Shown here piece after piece: positions 8,942 through 16,775 of a stretch of 32,473 nt of DNA (positions are counted from its first letter, which is position 1; the number at the start of each line of letters is the position of its first letter). Position numbers and translations under genes: made by a program. The stretch lies in NCBI GenBank assembly GCA_021843755.1, contig JAKBWB010000052.1, forward strand, positions 1 to 32,473. Direction: 5' to 3'. The notes under the pieces are model-generated. The model was not told where the DNA came from and searched no databases. It worked only from the letters and a program-made list of their open reading frames with translations. Source of the stretch: Pseudomonadota bacterium. Its GTDB lineage: Bacteria > Pseudomonadota > Gammaproteobacteria > Steroidobacterales > Steroidobacteraceae.

Positions 8942-9640
8942 TCACAGCAGCCCATGCTCGGCGAAGGAGTAGCACTGGGTCGCGCCCACGATGATGTGGT
9001 CGAGCACCTGCATGTCCATCAAGGACAGTCCCGCCTTCAGGCGGCGCGTGATGGCCTCGTCCGCCGGACTGGGCGTGAGCCCGCCCGAGGGGTGATTGTG
9101 CGCCAGAATCACGGCAGTTGCATTGTGCCGCAGCGCTTGGCGCAGCACCTCGCGCGGGTGCACTTGTGCACAGTCGACCGTGCCGCGAAACAGTTCCTCG
9201 AAGGCGATCAGGCGGTGGCGGTTGTCCAGGTGAAGACAGCAGAACACCTCGTAGGGGAGGTCGCGCAGCTGCGCCTGCAGGAAGCGGAACGTCGCCTGCG
9301 GCGTCGTCAGCGGCTGCCCGCAGCGCAGCTCCTCCTGCAGGTGACGGCGGGCGAGCTCGACGGCCGCCTGGACGGTTGCATAGCGCGCCGGTCCGATGCC
9401 TTTGCGCCTCCAGCGCCCGCGCTCCGCGGCGAGCAAGGCGCGCAGCGAGCCGAAGTCCCCGAGCAGATTGCGGGCCAGTTCGACCGCTGAGCAGCCGCGC
9501 GTCCCCGAGCCGATCAGCAGTGCGAGCAGCTCCGCGTCCGAGAGGGCGCGCGGGCCGCGCTCGAGAAGCTTCTCGCGCGGGCGCTCGGTGCGCGGCCATT
9601 CGCGGATGGACAGGACTGGCGCGGTGGATGTCGAGGGCAT
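8942..9640 (-). CDS. radC: RadC family JAMM/MPN-domain protein
   Basis: The 232-residue protein has an N-terminal helix-hairpin-helix-like region (LSDAELLALLIGSGT, then a GIGPARYATVQA motif) and a C-terminal JAMM metalloprotease-like domain. The metal motif HNHPSG followed by an aspartate (SPADEAIT) is intact. Its cellular role is still unclear; an early link to recombination repair is disputed. The start is placed at ATG 9640 because GGAG lies 7 nt upstream and the protein then has the family length. A longer open frame upstream is probably not translated because it overlaps the coaBC promoter and start. The gene is divergent from coaBC. Confidence 0.94.
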   Translation of the reverse strand: MPSTSTAPVLSIREWPRTERPREKLLERGPRALSDAELLALLIGSGTRGCSAVELARNLLGDFGSLRALLAAERGRWRRKGIGPARYATVQAAVELARRHLQEELRCGQPLTTPQATFRFLQAQLRDLPYEVFCCLHLDNRHRLIAFEELFRGTVDCAQVHPREVLRQALRHNATAVILAHNHPSGGLTPSPADEAITRRLKAGLSLMDMQVLDHIIVGATQCYSFAEHGLL

Positions 9641-9748
9641 CGGCGCACTCCATGGGAAGGAAGACGCATCCTGCGGCGGGAGCCCCGCATTGACCAGAGG
9701 GAATAACCGGCCAGTTCGTGCACAAATGCGCAGTCTCGCATCCAGAGT

Positions 9749-9778
9749 TTGCGTCGCCGGGGAGCGGGGCCGGATAAT
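9749..9778 (+). promoter_or_regulatory. Candidate sigma-70 promoter of coaBC, leaderless layout
   Basis: TTGCGT at 9749-9754 and GATAAT at 9773-9778 are spaced by 18 nt, a fair match to a housekeeping promoter. The -10 box ends 7 nt before the coaBC ATG, so transcription should start at or next to the start codon. No Shine-Dalgarno is present, which agrees with a leaderless mRNA. Confidence 0.55.
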
Positions 9779-9785
9779 CGGACGC

Positions 9786-11012
9786 ATGCTGCAAGGCAAA
9801 CGCATCCTGCTCGGGGTCACCGGTGGCATCGCGGCGTACAAGAGCGCCGAGCTGGTGCGTCGCCTGCGCGAGCGTGGCGCCGACGTGCAGGTGGTCATGA
9901 CTGCCGCGGCCCGCGAGTTCGTCGCTCCGCTCGTTTTTCAGGCGCTCTCGGGGCGGACCGTGCGCACCGACCTCTGGGACAGTGCAGCCGAGGCCGCCAT
10001 GGGGCACATCGAGCTGGCGCGCTGGGCCGAGCTGGTGCTCGTTGCGCCTGCCACAGCCGATTTCCTGGCACGTCTCGCGGGCGGTCGCGCGGACGACCTG
10101 TTGGCGACGTTGTGTCTCGCCACCGCCGCGCCGATCGCCGTTGCGCCGGCGATGAACCAGCGCATGTGGGCCAATCCGGCCACCGTGGCGAACGTCGAGC
10201 GGCTTCGTCAGCGGAGCGTCCACATCCTGGGCCCAGGCGAGGGCGGGCAGGCCTGCGGCGAGGTGGGTGAGGGTCGCATGCTCGAGCCCAACGAACTGGC
10301 CGACTGTCTGCAGGAACTCCTGCCCGGCGCCGGTCCCCTGCGCGGCCGGCGGGTGTTGATTACCGCCGGCCCGACTCGCGAGCGCATCGATCCGGTGCGA
10401 TTCATCAGCAACCGCAGCTCGGGGAAGATGGGCTTTGCGGTTGCGCAGGCTGCCCGCGAGGCCGGCGCCGACGTCGTGCTGGTGAGCGGCCCGGTGGCGC
10501 TGGCGACTCCGCCCGGCGTGCGGCGCGTCGACGTCGAGAGCGCCGAGGCAATGCTCGCGGTCGTACAGCGCGAGGTCGACCAGGCAGACATCTTCATCTC
10601 GACGGCGGCGGTGGCGGATTATCGGCCGGCGCGCCCCGCTGAACAAAAGATCAAGAAGCACTCCGAGCACCTCCAGCTGGAGATGGAACGTACCGTTGAT
10701 GTGCTCGCCAGCGTCGCCGCCCGCCCGCGCCGGCCCTTCGTCGTCGGATTCGCGGCCGAGACCGAGTCGGTGGAGCAGAACGCGCGGGCCAAGCTGCTGA
10801 AGAAGAATCTCGACATGATCGCCGCCAACGAAGTCGGCCACACCAAGGGATTCGACTGCGAGGACAACCATTTGATCGTACTCTGGCGCGCCGCGCGCAG
10901 AGACTTGGGCAGCGGGCCGAAGCTGCAGCTGGCGCGCGAGCTAGTGCGGCTGATCGCGGAATCGTACGCGGCGTCCGCGGACGCAAACGCGCGCGGCGAG
11001 GCGCAGGCTTGA
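9786..11012 (+). CDS. coaBC: Bifunctional phosphopantothenoylcysteine decarboxylase/phosphopantothenate-cysteine ligase
   Basis: This 408-residue protein carries out two steps of coenzyme A synthesis. The CoaC half (residues 1 to about 180) is an HFCD flavoprotein: [18 protein letters not shown], the catalytic histidine in [11 protein letters not shown], the PAMN motif ([10 protein letters not shown]) and the flexible flap near [15 protein letters not shown]. The CoaB half (about 190-408) has the [20 protein letters not shown] loop, the SSGKMGFA motif and the PAEQKIKK lysines. The ATG at 9786 is the start because the CoaC fold begins right there. The TGA overlaps the TTG of dut, so the order coaBC-dut matches enterobacteria. 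Confidence 0.97.
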   Translation: MLQGKRILLGVTGGIAAYKSAELVRRLRERGADVQVVMTAAAREFVAPLVFQALSGRTVRTDLWDSAAEAAMGHIELARWAELVLVAPATADFLARLAGGRADDLLATLCLATAAPIAVAPAMNQRMWANPATVANVERLRQRSVHILGPGEGGQACGEVGEGRMLEPNELADCLQELLPGAGPLRGRRVLITAGPTRERIDPVRFISNRSSGKMGFAVAQAAREAGADVVLVSGPVALATPPGVRRVDVESAEAMLAVVQREVDQADIFISTAAVADYRPARPAEQKIKKHSEHLQLEMERTVDVLASVAARPRRPFVVGFAAETESVEQNARAKLLKKNLDMIAANEVGHTKGFDCEDNHLIVLWRAARRDLGSGPKLQLARELVRLIAESYAASADANARGEAQA

Positions 11013-11485
11013 GCGGTCCGGCCCGCGCGGCGCACCCACTGAAGGTGCGCGTTCTCGATTCTCGCCTGGGAGGCGAGTTTCCCCTGCCGGCCTATGCGAC
11101 TGCGGGCTCGGCCGGGATGGATCTGCGCGCCTGCCTGGATGCGCCATTGACGCTCGCGCCCGGCCGGGCCGAGCTCGTGCCGACCGGGCTCGCCATCCAC
11201 ATCGAAGATCCGACTCTGGCGGCCGTGATCCTGCCGCGCTCCGGCCTCGGCCACAAGCACGGCGTGGTGCTCGGCAACCTGGTCGGGCTGATCGATTCGG
11301 ACTACCAGGGCCAGCTGATGGTGTCGTGCTGGAATCGGGGCGGTGAGCCTTTCCTCATGCAGCCCGGGGAGCGCATCGCCCAGCTGGTGATCGTTCCGGT
11401 GGTGCAGGTGGCGCTCGAGGTCGTCGATTCCTTCGAAGCCAGCGCGCGCGGCGCGGGAGGCTTCGGTCATTCGGGCCGGAGTTGA
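11009..11485 (+). CDS. dut: Deoxyuridine 5'-triphosphate nucleotidohydrolase (dUTPase)
   Basis: This 158-residue trimeric dUTPase hydrolyses dUTP to dUMP and pyrophosphate, keeping uracil out of DNA and feeding dTMP synthesis. All five motifs are visible: [10 protein letters not shown] (I), [10 protein letters not shown] (II), [11 protein letters not shown] with the catalytic Asp (III), [10 protein letters not shown] (IV) and the P-loop-like [11 protein letters not shown] (V). The start is TTG at 11009, sharing bases with the coaBC stop (TTGA); no ATG lies nearby and the N-terminus has family length. This overlap makes translational coupling likely. Confidence 0.95.
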   Translation: MSGPARAAHPLKVRVLDSRLGGEFPLPAYATAGSAGMDLRACLDAPLTLAPGRAELVPTGLAIHIEDPTLAAVILPRSGLGHKHGVVLGNLVGLIDSDYQGQLMVSCWNRGGEPFLMQPGERIAQLVIVPVVQVALEVVDSFEASARGAGGFGHSGRS

Positions 11486-11585
11486 CGCTGGTTTGAGCCG
11501 CCAACGCAATTCCATCGGCCTCGGCTCGGTGAGCGCCCGGCGGTGTGGCCGCATCGGGTTCGAGCTGGAGGCGACGCGCGCGCAG

Positions 11586-12761
11586 TCAGCGGTCCTCCGC
11601 GGATGATCCGGGGGCCGACAGCCGGTCCAGGCCGGCGCGCAGATCCGCTTTCAGGTCGTCGGGTTCCTCGAGCCCGATCTGCAGGCGCAGGGCGAACCCT
11701 TCGGGATTCCAGCGGGTCGCGGTACGGTACTCGCGGCAGTCGAACGGGACGATCAGGCTCTCGAATCCGCCCCAGGAATAGCCCATGCCGAAGATCGACA
11801 AGTGATCGAGCATGTCGGCGAGCCTCTCCCGGGTGAAGCCCGGCCGTAGAATGACGGAGAAGACGCCGCTGGAGCCCTTGAAGTCACGCTTCCAGAGCTC
11901 GTGGCCCGGACAGGACGGGAAGGCAGGATGCAGGAGAGTCGCGACTTCCGGCTGCGCCTGCAGCCAGCGCGCCATCTCCAGACCCCTCGTCTGGGCCTCC
12001 TTGAGTCGGATGTGCAGAGTGCGCATTCCCCGCAGGGCGAGGGAACAGTCCTCGGGTCCCGGCAGCATGGCCATGCTTTGATGGGTTTTCTTCAGAGCCG
12101 GCCACGCCTGCGCGCGCGCGCTCACCAGCCCGAGCAGCAGATCGGAGTGCCCGCTCAGGTATTTGGTTCCGGCTTCCACCGCCAAATCGCAGCCGTGCTC
12201 GTGGGCGCAGAACAACAGCGGGGTAGCCCAGGTATTGTCGATGATCGTCTTGATGCCGCGCCGGCTGGCAAATTCGGTGATCCGCGGAACGTCCTGTATC
12301 TCGAAGGTCTGTGAACCGGGTGACTCGAGGAAGATGGTCGACGTGTTGGCTTTGACGAGCCGCTCGAGACCGCCGCCCAACAGAGGATCGTAAAAGGTCG
12401 TTTCGATTCCGAATCGGGCCAGAAAGCCCGAGCACAACGCGCGTGTCGGGACGTACACGCTGTCGGGCATGAGCAGATGGTCGCCCTGTTTGAGTGTGCT
12501 CAAGAGCGCCATCGCGGCCGCACCAAGTCCTGAGGGGCACAGTACGGTGCCGGCGGCGCCGGTGAGCGATGTCCAGGCGCTCTCCAGGCTCTCCACAGTC
12601 GGTGTGCCGGCGGTGCCGTAGGTGTAGCGGGCGCGGCCGTGCTCGAGGTCGTCCAGGGTCTTGAACAGAACCGTCGAGCCCCGGTAAGTCGGCGTATTGA
12701 TGAAGCCGAAGTGCTCATCGGACATCCTGCCCAGCTTGGACAGCCGCGTGCCGATCCCCAT
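11586..12761 (-). CDS. metC: Cystathionine beta-lyase (PLP-dependent)
   Basis: This cytoplasmic Cys/Met-metabolism PLP enzyme cleaves cystathionine to homocysteine, ammonia and pyruvate in methionine synthesis. Visible motifs are RYTYGTAGTPT, the CPSGLGA phosphate-binding turn, the IDNTWATPLL strand with the PLP-contacting Asp, and the Schiff-base lysine in GTKYLSGHSD. From ATG 12761 it has 391 residues. I prefer this start because GGAA lies 6 nt upstream and family similarity begins there; an ATG at 12782 adds seven residues. The YLSGHSD pattern and the proteobacterial MetC-like N-terminus favour beta-lyase over gamma-synthase or gamma-lyase, but substrate choice within this family is not certain from sequence. 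It is divergent from the DUF938 gene. Confidence 0.88.
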   Translation of the reverse strand: MGIGTRLSKLGRMSDEHFGFINTPTYRGSTVLFKTLDDLEHGRARYTYGTAGTPTVESLESAWTSLTGAAGTVLCPSGLGAAAMALLSTLKQGDHLLMPDSVYVPTRALCSGFLARFGIETTFYDPLLGGGLERLVKANTSTIFLESPGSQTFEIQDVPRITEFASRRGIKTIIDNTWATPLLFCAHEHGCDLAVEAGTKYLSGHSDLLLGLVSARAQAWPALKKTHQSMAMLPGPEDCSLALRGMRTLHIRLKEAQTRGLEMARWLQAQPEVATLLHPAFPSCPGHELWKRDFKGSSGVFSVILRPGFTRERLADMLDHLSIFGMGYSWGGFESLIVPFDCREYRTATRWNPEGFALRLQIGLEEPDDLKADLRAGLDRLSAPGSSAEDR

Positions 12762-12834
12762 TTGATTTCCAGTGTGTTGCATAGAATGCCGCCGGCGTAC
12801 ATCGTGGCTGTGCTGCGGCTATCATAGAGCCGCC

Positions 12835-13437
12835 ATGCCCGAAGCCAAACCCCATGCGCAGCCTTGCGAGCGCAACAAGGGTCCGATCCTCGAGGTGCTG
12901 CGGCAGCACTTCGCCGATCGGCGCCGGGTGCTCGAGATCGGCAGCGGGACCGGACAGCACGCGGTGCATTTCGCGGGCGCGCTGCCGGGGCTGACCTGGC
13001 AGACGTCCGATCTCGAGGCCAATCTGGCGGGTATCCGCCTGTGGATCGATGCGGCGCGGCTGCCGAACCTGAAGCCTCCGTTCGCCCTCGATGTCTTCGG
13101 TCCCTGGCCCGATGCGCGATTCGATGCCGTGTTCACGGCAAATACGTTGCACATCATGAGCTGGGCGGGCGTGTGCGCGCTGTTCGCCGCGCTGCCGGCG
13201 ATCCTCGAGGAGGGTGGCGTGTTGGCAGCGTACGGTCCTTTCAAATACAAGGGCGCCTTCACCAGCGCGAGCGATGCCGCGTTCGATGCGTGGCTCAAGC
13301 AGCGAGCGGCGCACAGCGGCATTCGCGATTTCGAGGCGGTGGATGCGCTGGCGCATTCATCCGGGATGACACTCCTGGAGGACCGGCCGATGCCCGCGAA
13401 CAATCGAACCCTGGTCTGGCGCAAGCTCGGGCGTTGA
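12835..13437 (+). CDS. DUF938 family SAM-dependent methyltransferase
   Basis: The 200-residue protein belongs to the DUF938 group: a CERNKGPILEVL start, then the SAM-binding LEIGSGTGQHAVHFA, followed by a conserved WQTSDLE strand and FTANTLHIMSW. The substrate is unknown in this family. The start at ATG 12835 is chosen because homologous sequence begins there. No Shine-Dalgarno precedes it; TATCAT at 12820-12825 lies 9 nt before the ATG and could be a -10 box for a near-leaderless transcript. It shares a 73-bp divergent region with metC. Confidence 0.85.
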   Translation: MPEAKPHAQPCERNKGPILEVLRQHFADRRRVLEIGSGTGQHAVHFAGALPGLTWQTSDLEANLAGIRLWIDAARLPNLKPPFALDVFGPWPDARFDAVFTANTLHIMSWAGVCALFAALPAILEEGGVLAAYGPFKYKGAFTSASDAAFDAWLKQRAAHSGIRDFEAVDALAHSSGMTLLEDRPMPANNRTLVWRKLGR

Positions 13438-13495
13438 TCGACGCCGGCTGCGCGCAGTGAGACAATGAGCACCCCTTGCGCCGGAGGTCGATTCG

Positions 13496-14065
13496 ATGAA
13501 ATCAGCCAGGTGGCCAAGTCTCGCGTGCGTCTTGCTCGCACTGAGCGCTCCGGTCGCGCTCGCCGGCAGTTACAGCAACACGGTCGCATTGTTCAGGCGC
13601 GCCGGTGCAACCGCTGAATTTTTCAAGAGCAGCTACGGCTACGCCGTCTTCCCAACGATCGCCAAAGGCGGTTTCGGCATTGGCGCGGCGTATGGCGACG
13701 GGCGGGTCTATGAGCAGGGCCGGTACGTCGGCACCGCCTCCATGGCGCAGGTCAGCTTCGGCTTTCAGCTCGGCGGCCAGGCATACAGCGAGATGGTGTT
13801 CTTCGAGAATCCAGCGGCACTGAAGCTGTTCGAATCCGGCAACTTTTCGTTGAGCGCGGACGTCAATGCCGTGGCGCTCACGGCCTCCGCCTCGGCGAGT
13901 GCCGGCACCGCCGGGACCGAGGCCGGGGTCAGCGGCAACGAGCACCACGCGGTCGCCACTGGCCACTACCAGAACGGTATCGCCGTGTTCACCATCGCCA
14001 AAGGAGGCTTGATGTACGAGGCCGCGGTGGCCGGTCAGAAGTTCTCGTTCACGCCGGCGCATTGA
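13496..14065 (+). CDS. Secreted SYLF/YSC84-domain lipid-binding protein
   Basis: The 189-residue protein has a clear Sec signal peptide (residues 1-23, cleavage after ALA), so it should be periplasmic or surface-associated. The rest is a SYLF (YSC84/DUF1134-like) domain: SYGYAVFPTIAKGGFGIGAA, then FGFQLGGQAYSEMVFF and the late IAKGGLMYEAAVAGQKF block. In eukaryotes this fold binds phosphoinositides; in bacteria the role is unknown. A good Shine-Dalgarno (GGAGG at 13484-13488) precedes the ATG. An Ala/Ser/Thr-rich stretch at about residues 125-145 is probably a loop. Confidence 0.88.
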   Translation: MKSARWPSLACVLLALSAPVALAGSYSNTVALFRRAGATAEFFKSSYGYAVFPTIAKGGFGIGAAYGDGRVYEQGRYVGTASMAQVSFGFQLGGQAYSEMVFFENPAALKLFESGNFSLSADVNAVALTASASASAGTAGTEAGVSGNEHHAVATGHYQNGIAVFTIAKGGLMYEAAVAGQKFSFTPAH

Positions 14066-14150
14066 AGCGCACTGGAAGGTGAGCGACCCCGGCGGTTTAA
14101 ATCACCGCGCAGCGGGATGTGCGCCGCCCGGTGACGATCAAATCCAGCAC

Positions 14151-14179
14151 TTGCATCGGTTCGCGCGGCTGTATAAAAT
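14151..14179 (+). promoter_or_regulatory. Strong candidate promoter for the leader RNA and methyltransferase
   Basis: TTGCAT (14151-14156), a 17-nt spacer and TAAAAT (14174-14179) give a near-consensus sigma-70 promoter. It sits in a short AT-rich stretch inside G+C-rich DNA. The predicted start of transcription is near 14186, about 230 nt before the methyltransferase ATG. Confidence 0.6.
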
Positions 14180-14185
14180 ATCAGC

Positions 14186-14416
14186 CGGGTGAAAACCGCT
14201 ACCGCCGAGCAGGCGGGACGTGAAGCGGGTGGAGCGGATCCGAGACGCCGCTCGGTTCGACCGAGCGAGGCAAGTGAGACCGCTGAGAAGCGCGAACCGG
14301 ATGGAAGGTCCCACGGGATCGAGATCCTATGCGTGCTGTCAGGAACAGCTGAGCGCACGGTCAAATCTGGATGCAGATTTCCATATCCTGACTCTTTGCA
14401 AAGGATTACCCCACTC
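14186..14416 (+). ncRNA. Structured 5' leader upstream of a methyltransferase (unassigned cis-regulatory RNA or sRNA)
   Basis: This gene-free leader contains a run of short perfect hairpins. They are CCGCC/GGCGG (14202-14216), CGCTCGG/CCGAGCG (14249-14267, 5-nt loop TTCGA), GGAT/ATCC around 14316-14327, GCTGT/ACAGC (14335-14349, loop CAGGA) and AAATCT/AGATTT (14363-14380, loop GGATGC). A last 5-bp pairing of ATCCT (14385-14389) with AGGAT (14402-14406) would hide the AAGGA ribosome binding site. GGA occurs repeatedly, twice inside hairpin loops, which resembles CsrA/RsmA targets. It does not match the SAM, SAH, cobalamin, glycine, TPP or c-di-GMP riboswitch consensus sequences I know. A GTG at 14189 is in frame with the downstream gene, so an N-terminally extended protein is a competing reading. 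Confidence 0.45.
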
Positions 14417-15064
14417 ATGACAAGCCTGGTCCAGGACGAGAACCGTTCCCGATTCGACGCCATTGCCGCCCAATGGGACGAGTCGCCGATGCGTGCGAAC
14501 ATGGCCAAGGCGGTGGCCGATGCGATCGCGGCCGCGGTGCCGTTGCAGCCACACTGGCGGGCGCTCGAGTACGGATGCGGCACGGGACTCGTCGGGCTGA
14601 GACTGCTGCCGCATCTGGGTCATGTGCTCGAAACCGATTTGTCGCCAGGCATGCTGGGCGTGCTCGACGAGAAGGCGCGCGCCGCGGGCCTGGACAAGAT
14701 TGAAACACAGGTCCTCGACCTGACCAGTGGCCCGCCGCCCGCATCGCGTTTCGATCTCATCTTCAGCAGCATGGCCCTTCACCATATCCCGGACGTTGCG
14801 GGCCTGGTGCGCACGTTCTTTTCCATGCTGGCCCCCGGCGGCTGGGTCGCCCTGGCGGACTTGGACGCGGAAGACGGCAGCTTCCATAGCCCCGATGTAC
14901 CCGGGGTCCAGCACCACGGCTTCGAGCGCAAGACTCTGGAGAGCTGGCTGCGCGCGGCGGGATTTACCGCCGTGAGCACGTGCACGGCGCATACGGTCGA
15001 GCGGGAACGGGAGGGTCAGCAGCGCCGCTACCCGATCTTCCTCGCAGCCGGGCAACGACCGTAA
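14417..15064 (+). CDS. Class I SAM-dependent methyltransferase
   Basis: This 215-residue cytoplasmic methyltransferase has the SAM-binding motif LEYGCGTGLVGLRLL, the acidic strand LETDLSPGMLG, the SSMALHHIPD post-II region and LAPGGWVALADLD. The N-terminus (RFDAIAAQWDESPMR) is the usual lead-in of small-molecule methyltransferases. The substrate cannot be told. I chose ATG 14417 because the fold begins there and AAGGA lies upstream. The open frame extends back to GTG 14189, but those 76 codons give a low-complexity sequence in a region that looks like structured RNA. It is convergent with soeC, 32 bp away. Confidence 0.88.
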   Translation: MTSLVQDENRSRFDAIAAQWDESPMRANMAKAVADAIAAAVPLQPHWRALEYGCGTGLVGLRLLPHLGHVLETDLSPGMLGVLDEKARAAGLDKIETQVLDLTSGPPPASRFDLIFSSMALHHIPDVAGLVRTFFSMLAPGGWVALADLDAEDGSFHSPDVPGVQHHGFERKTLESWLRAAGFTAVSTCTAHTVEREREGQQRRYPIFLAAGQRP

Positions 15065-15096
15065 TCGCGAGTTTTCCGCCCGGTGCGCGAGTGCGC

Positions 15097-16038
15097 TCAA
15101 ATCCTTCGGCCGTAGTACACCGCCGACACATGTGTGGCCTCGGCGAAGAACAGCCAGCGCTCGAGCAGCAGACCGACGCCGGTGCAAGCGACCGCCAGCG
15201 TCGTGGTTGCCATCGGAGCCAGTGTCAGCCCGGCCAGGATGCTCAAGGCCAGCGGTAGGGCAAATCCGACGACGAGGACGATGCGCCGCAGCTTTACGGC
15301 GTGCCGGCGAGCGATGGCGAATCCCATCTGGCGCAGGATGAAGTTTTCGGTGAAGTGCGGCGCGTCGAGCGGGCGCGCCTCGATGCCTTTGGGTAGGCCG
15401 ATCGCGGCGGCAAGCGTCGCGAGCGGTGTCTGTGCATCGATGTGTCGCCAGTAGGCGCGCTTGGCAATCAGCGCAATGCCCGCTGCCGTGGCGGCAGCCG
15501 CGCTTGCCGTCGCTCCGGGCGCTCCGAGATCCATGGTACGGAGCGTCGCAAACAGCACCGCGCCGGAGAAGACGGCATAGAGCAGATAATCCGCAGCGGT
15601 GTGCCGGTTGTGCCATTGGCGGATCGGCTTGAGGCTGGCGTAGATCATCGCCGTGCAATACACCGTGCCGAGCGAAGCCACGAGCGCCGTCGCGCCGAGC
15701 AGTCGCGTCTCAATGACCGGTCCGTCGCGCCAGAAGACGGCGGCGAAGGCGATCGCCACCGGGTAAGTCAGCACTGCGGCGACGCCTTCGCGCGACAGCC
15801 ACGAGGAGCGCCATTGGCTGAACGCCCGCCAGGCGCGCTCCTTGCGCTCCAGATGGAACATGGATGCGCCGAGCCCGAACGAAGCGAACAACAGGGAGGT
15901 GGCGACGCCGGCGGCGACCAGAACCCGCGCGTGTCCCGGCAGCAGCCCCAGCATCGAGTATGCCCCGAGCCACGCCAGCAGCCCGAACCCGAACCCGGTC
16001 GCGGTGGTGAGCAGCAGAACCGAGGCAGCCGGTTTCAT
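15097..16038 (-). CDS. soeC: Membrane anchor subunit of sulfite dehydrogenase (DmsC/NrfD-like)
   Basis: The 313-residue integral membrane protein has about eight hydrophobic segments (for example residues 8-30, 40-58, 87-105, 112-130 and 245-285). It resembles the DmsC-type anchors of molybdoenzymes, which bind the complex to the membrane and pass electrons to or from the quinone pool. Conserved-looking features are the FHLERKERAWRAF loop and SWLSREG after the second helix. Its ATG overlaps the soeB stop (ATGA), so it is the last gene of the soeABC operon. The name rests on the large subunit. As a DMSO-reductase-like anchor its sequence alone would not separate Soe from other complexes. Confidence 0.8.
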   Translation of the reverse strand: MKPAASVLLLTTATGFGFGLLAWLGAYSMLGLLPGHARVLVAAGVATSLLFASFGLGASMFHLERKERAWRAFSQWRSSWLSREGVAAVLTYPVAIAFAAVFWRDGPVIETRLLGATALVASLGTVYCTAMIYASLKPIRQWHNRHTAADYLLYAVFSGAVLFATLRTMDLGAPGATASAAAATAAGIALIAKRAYWRHIDAQTPLATLAAAIGLPKGIEARPLDAPHFTENFILRQMGFAIARRHAVKLRRIVLVVGFALPLALSILAGLTLAPMATTTLAVACTGVGLLLERWLFFAEATHVSAVYYGRRI

Positions 16039-16775
16039 CGGCTGAGAGCCTTGTCGAGGAGGCCGAGCAGCGCCGCGCCGATGCCCTTGCCGCCGGGGGC
16101 CGGTGGCTTCGCCGGTGCGGTCGGGATCGTCGCTCGGCGGGGCGGAAGGTACTTGTTGGTCGGTCGATAGCCGAGTCCCGCGAGCAGATCGACACCACCA
16201 CGCTCCTTGACGAGCTTCGAGACCTTGCTGTCCGGGTCGGCGAGGTCCCCGAAGTGCCGTGCCCGTGATGGGCAGGTTGCGACACAGGCGGGCTCGCGTT
16301 CGGCCGGTGGTAGATGTTCGTCATAGATGCGGTCGATGCACAGGGTGCATTTGCGCATCACGCCCGCCTCCTCGTCGAGCTCGCGCGCACCGTACGGGCA
16401 GGCCCAGGAACAGAGCTGACAGCCGATGCATTTGTCGGTATCGACCAGAACGATGCCGTCCTGTACCCGTTTGTAGGATGCACCGGTCGGACAGACCGTG
16501 ACGCACAGTGCGTCTTCGCAGTGCAGGCAGGAGCGTGGGACGTTGACCGTCCGGGAGCACCCCTGTCCATCGGTTTCGTAGGAATGGATCCGGTTGAACC
16601 ACACGCCATCGGGCTCGGGGCCGTACTTGTCGTAGTCGGGCAGGATCCCGGCCTCTCCGCCGGTGTTCCACTCCTTGCAGTTGACCGCGCAGGCATGGCA
16701 GCCGACGCACGTGTCGAGATCGATCACCAGGCCGAGCTTCTTCGCGCCCGGTGCTCTCTCGGGAAGCATGGTCAT
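16035..16775 (-). CDS. soeB: Iron-sulfur subunit of sulfite dehydrogenase (4 x [4Fe-4S])
   Basis: The 246-residue ferredoxin-type subunit carries four cysteine groups: CVGCHACAVNCKE near the start, CLHCEDALCVTVCP, CIGCQLCSWACP, and CTLCIDR with CVATCP. This is the DmsB/SoeB pattern for four [4Fe-4S] clusters that link the molybdenum site to the membrane anchor. There is no signal peptide, in line with a cytoplasm-facing enzyme. The ATG shares one base with the soeA stop (TGATG), and GGGGAG lies 8 nt upstream. A Pro/Ala/Gly-rich C-terminal tail follows the conserved part. Confidence 0.85.
   Translation of the reverse strand: MTMLPERAPGAKKLGLVIDLDTCVGCHACAVNCKEWNTGGEAGILPDYDKYGPEPDGVWFNRIHSYETDGQGCSRTVNVPRSCLHCEDALCVTVCPTGASYKRVQDGIVLVDTDKCIGCQLCSWACPYGARELDEEAGVMRKCTLCIDRIYDEHLPPAEREPACVATCPSRARHFGDLADPDSKVSKLVKERGGVDLLAGLGYRPTNKYLPPRRATIPTAPAKPPAPGGKGIGAALLGLLDKALSR

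Noticed and set aside
8859-10871. 670-codon minus-strand frame across radC and coaBC
   Set aside because: Shadow of two recognised genes; composition is His/Arg/Ala-rich and no family is visible.
14186-14416. SAM, SAH, cobalamin or c-di-GMP riboswitch upstream of the methyltransferase
   Set aside because: The conserved core sequences of those riboswitches are not present; only general hairpin structure is seen.
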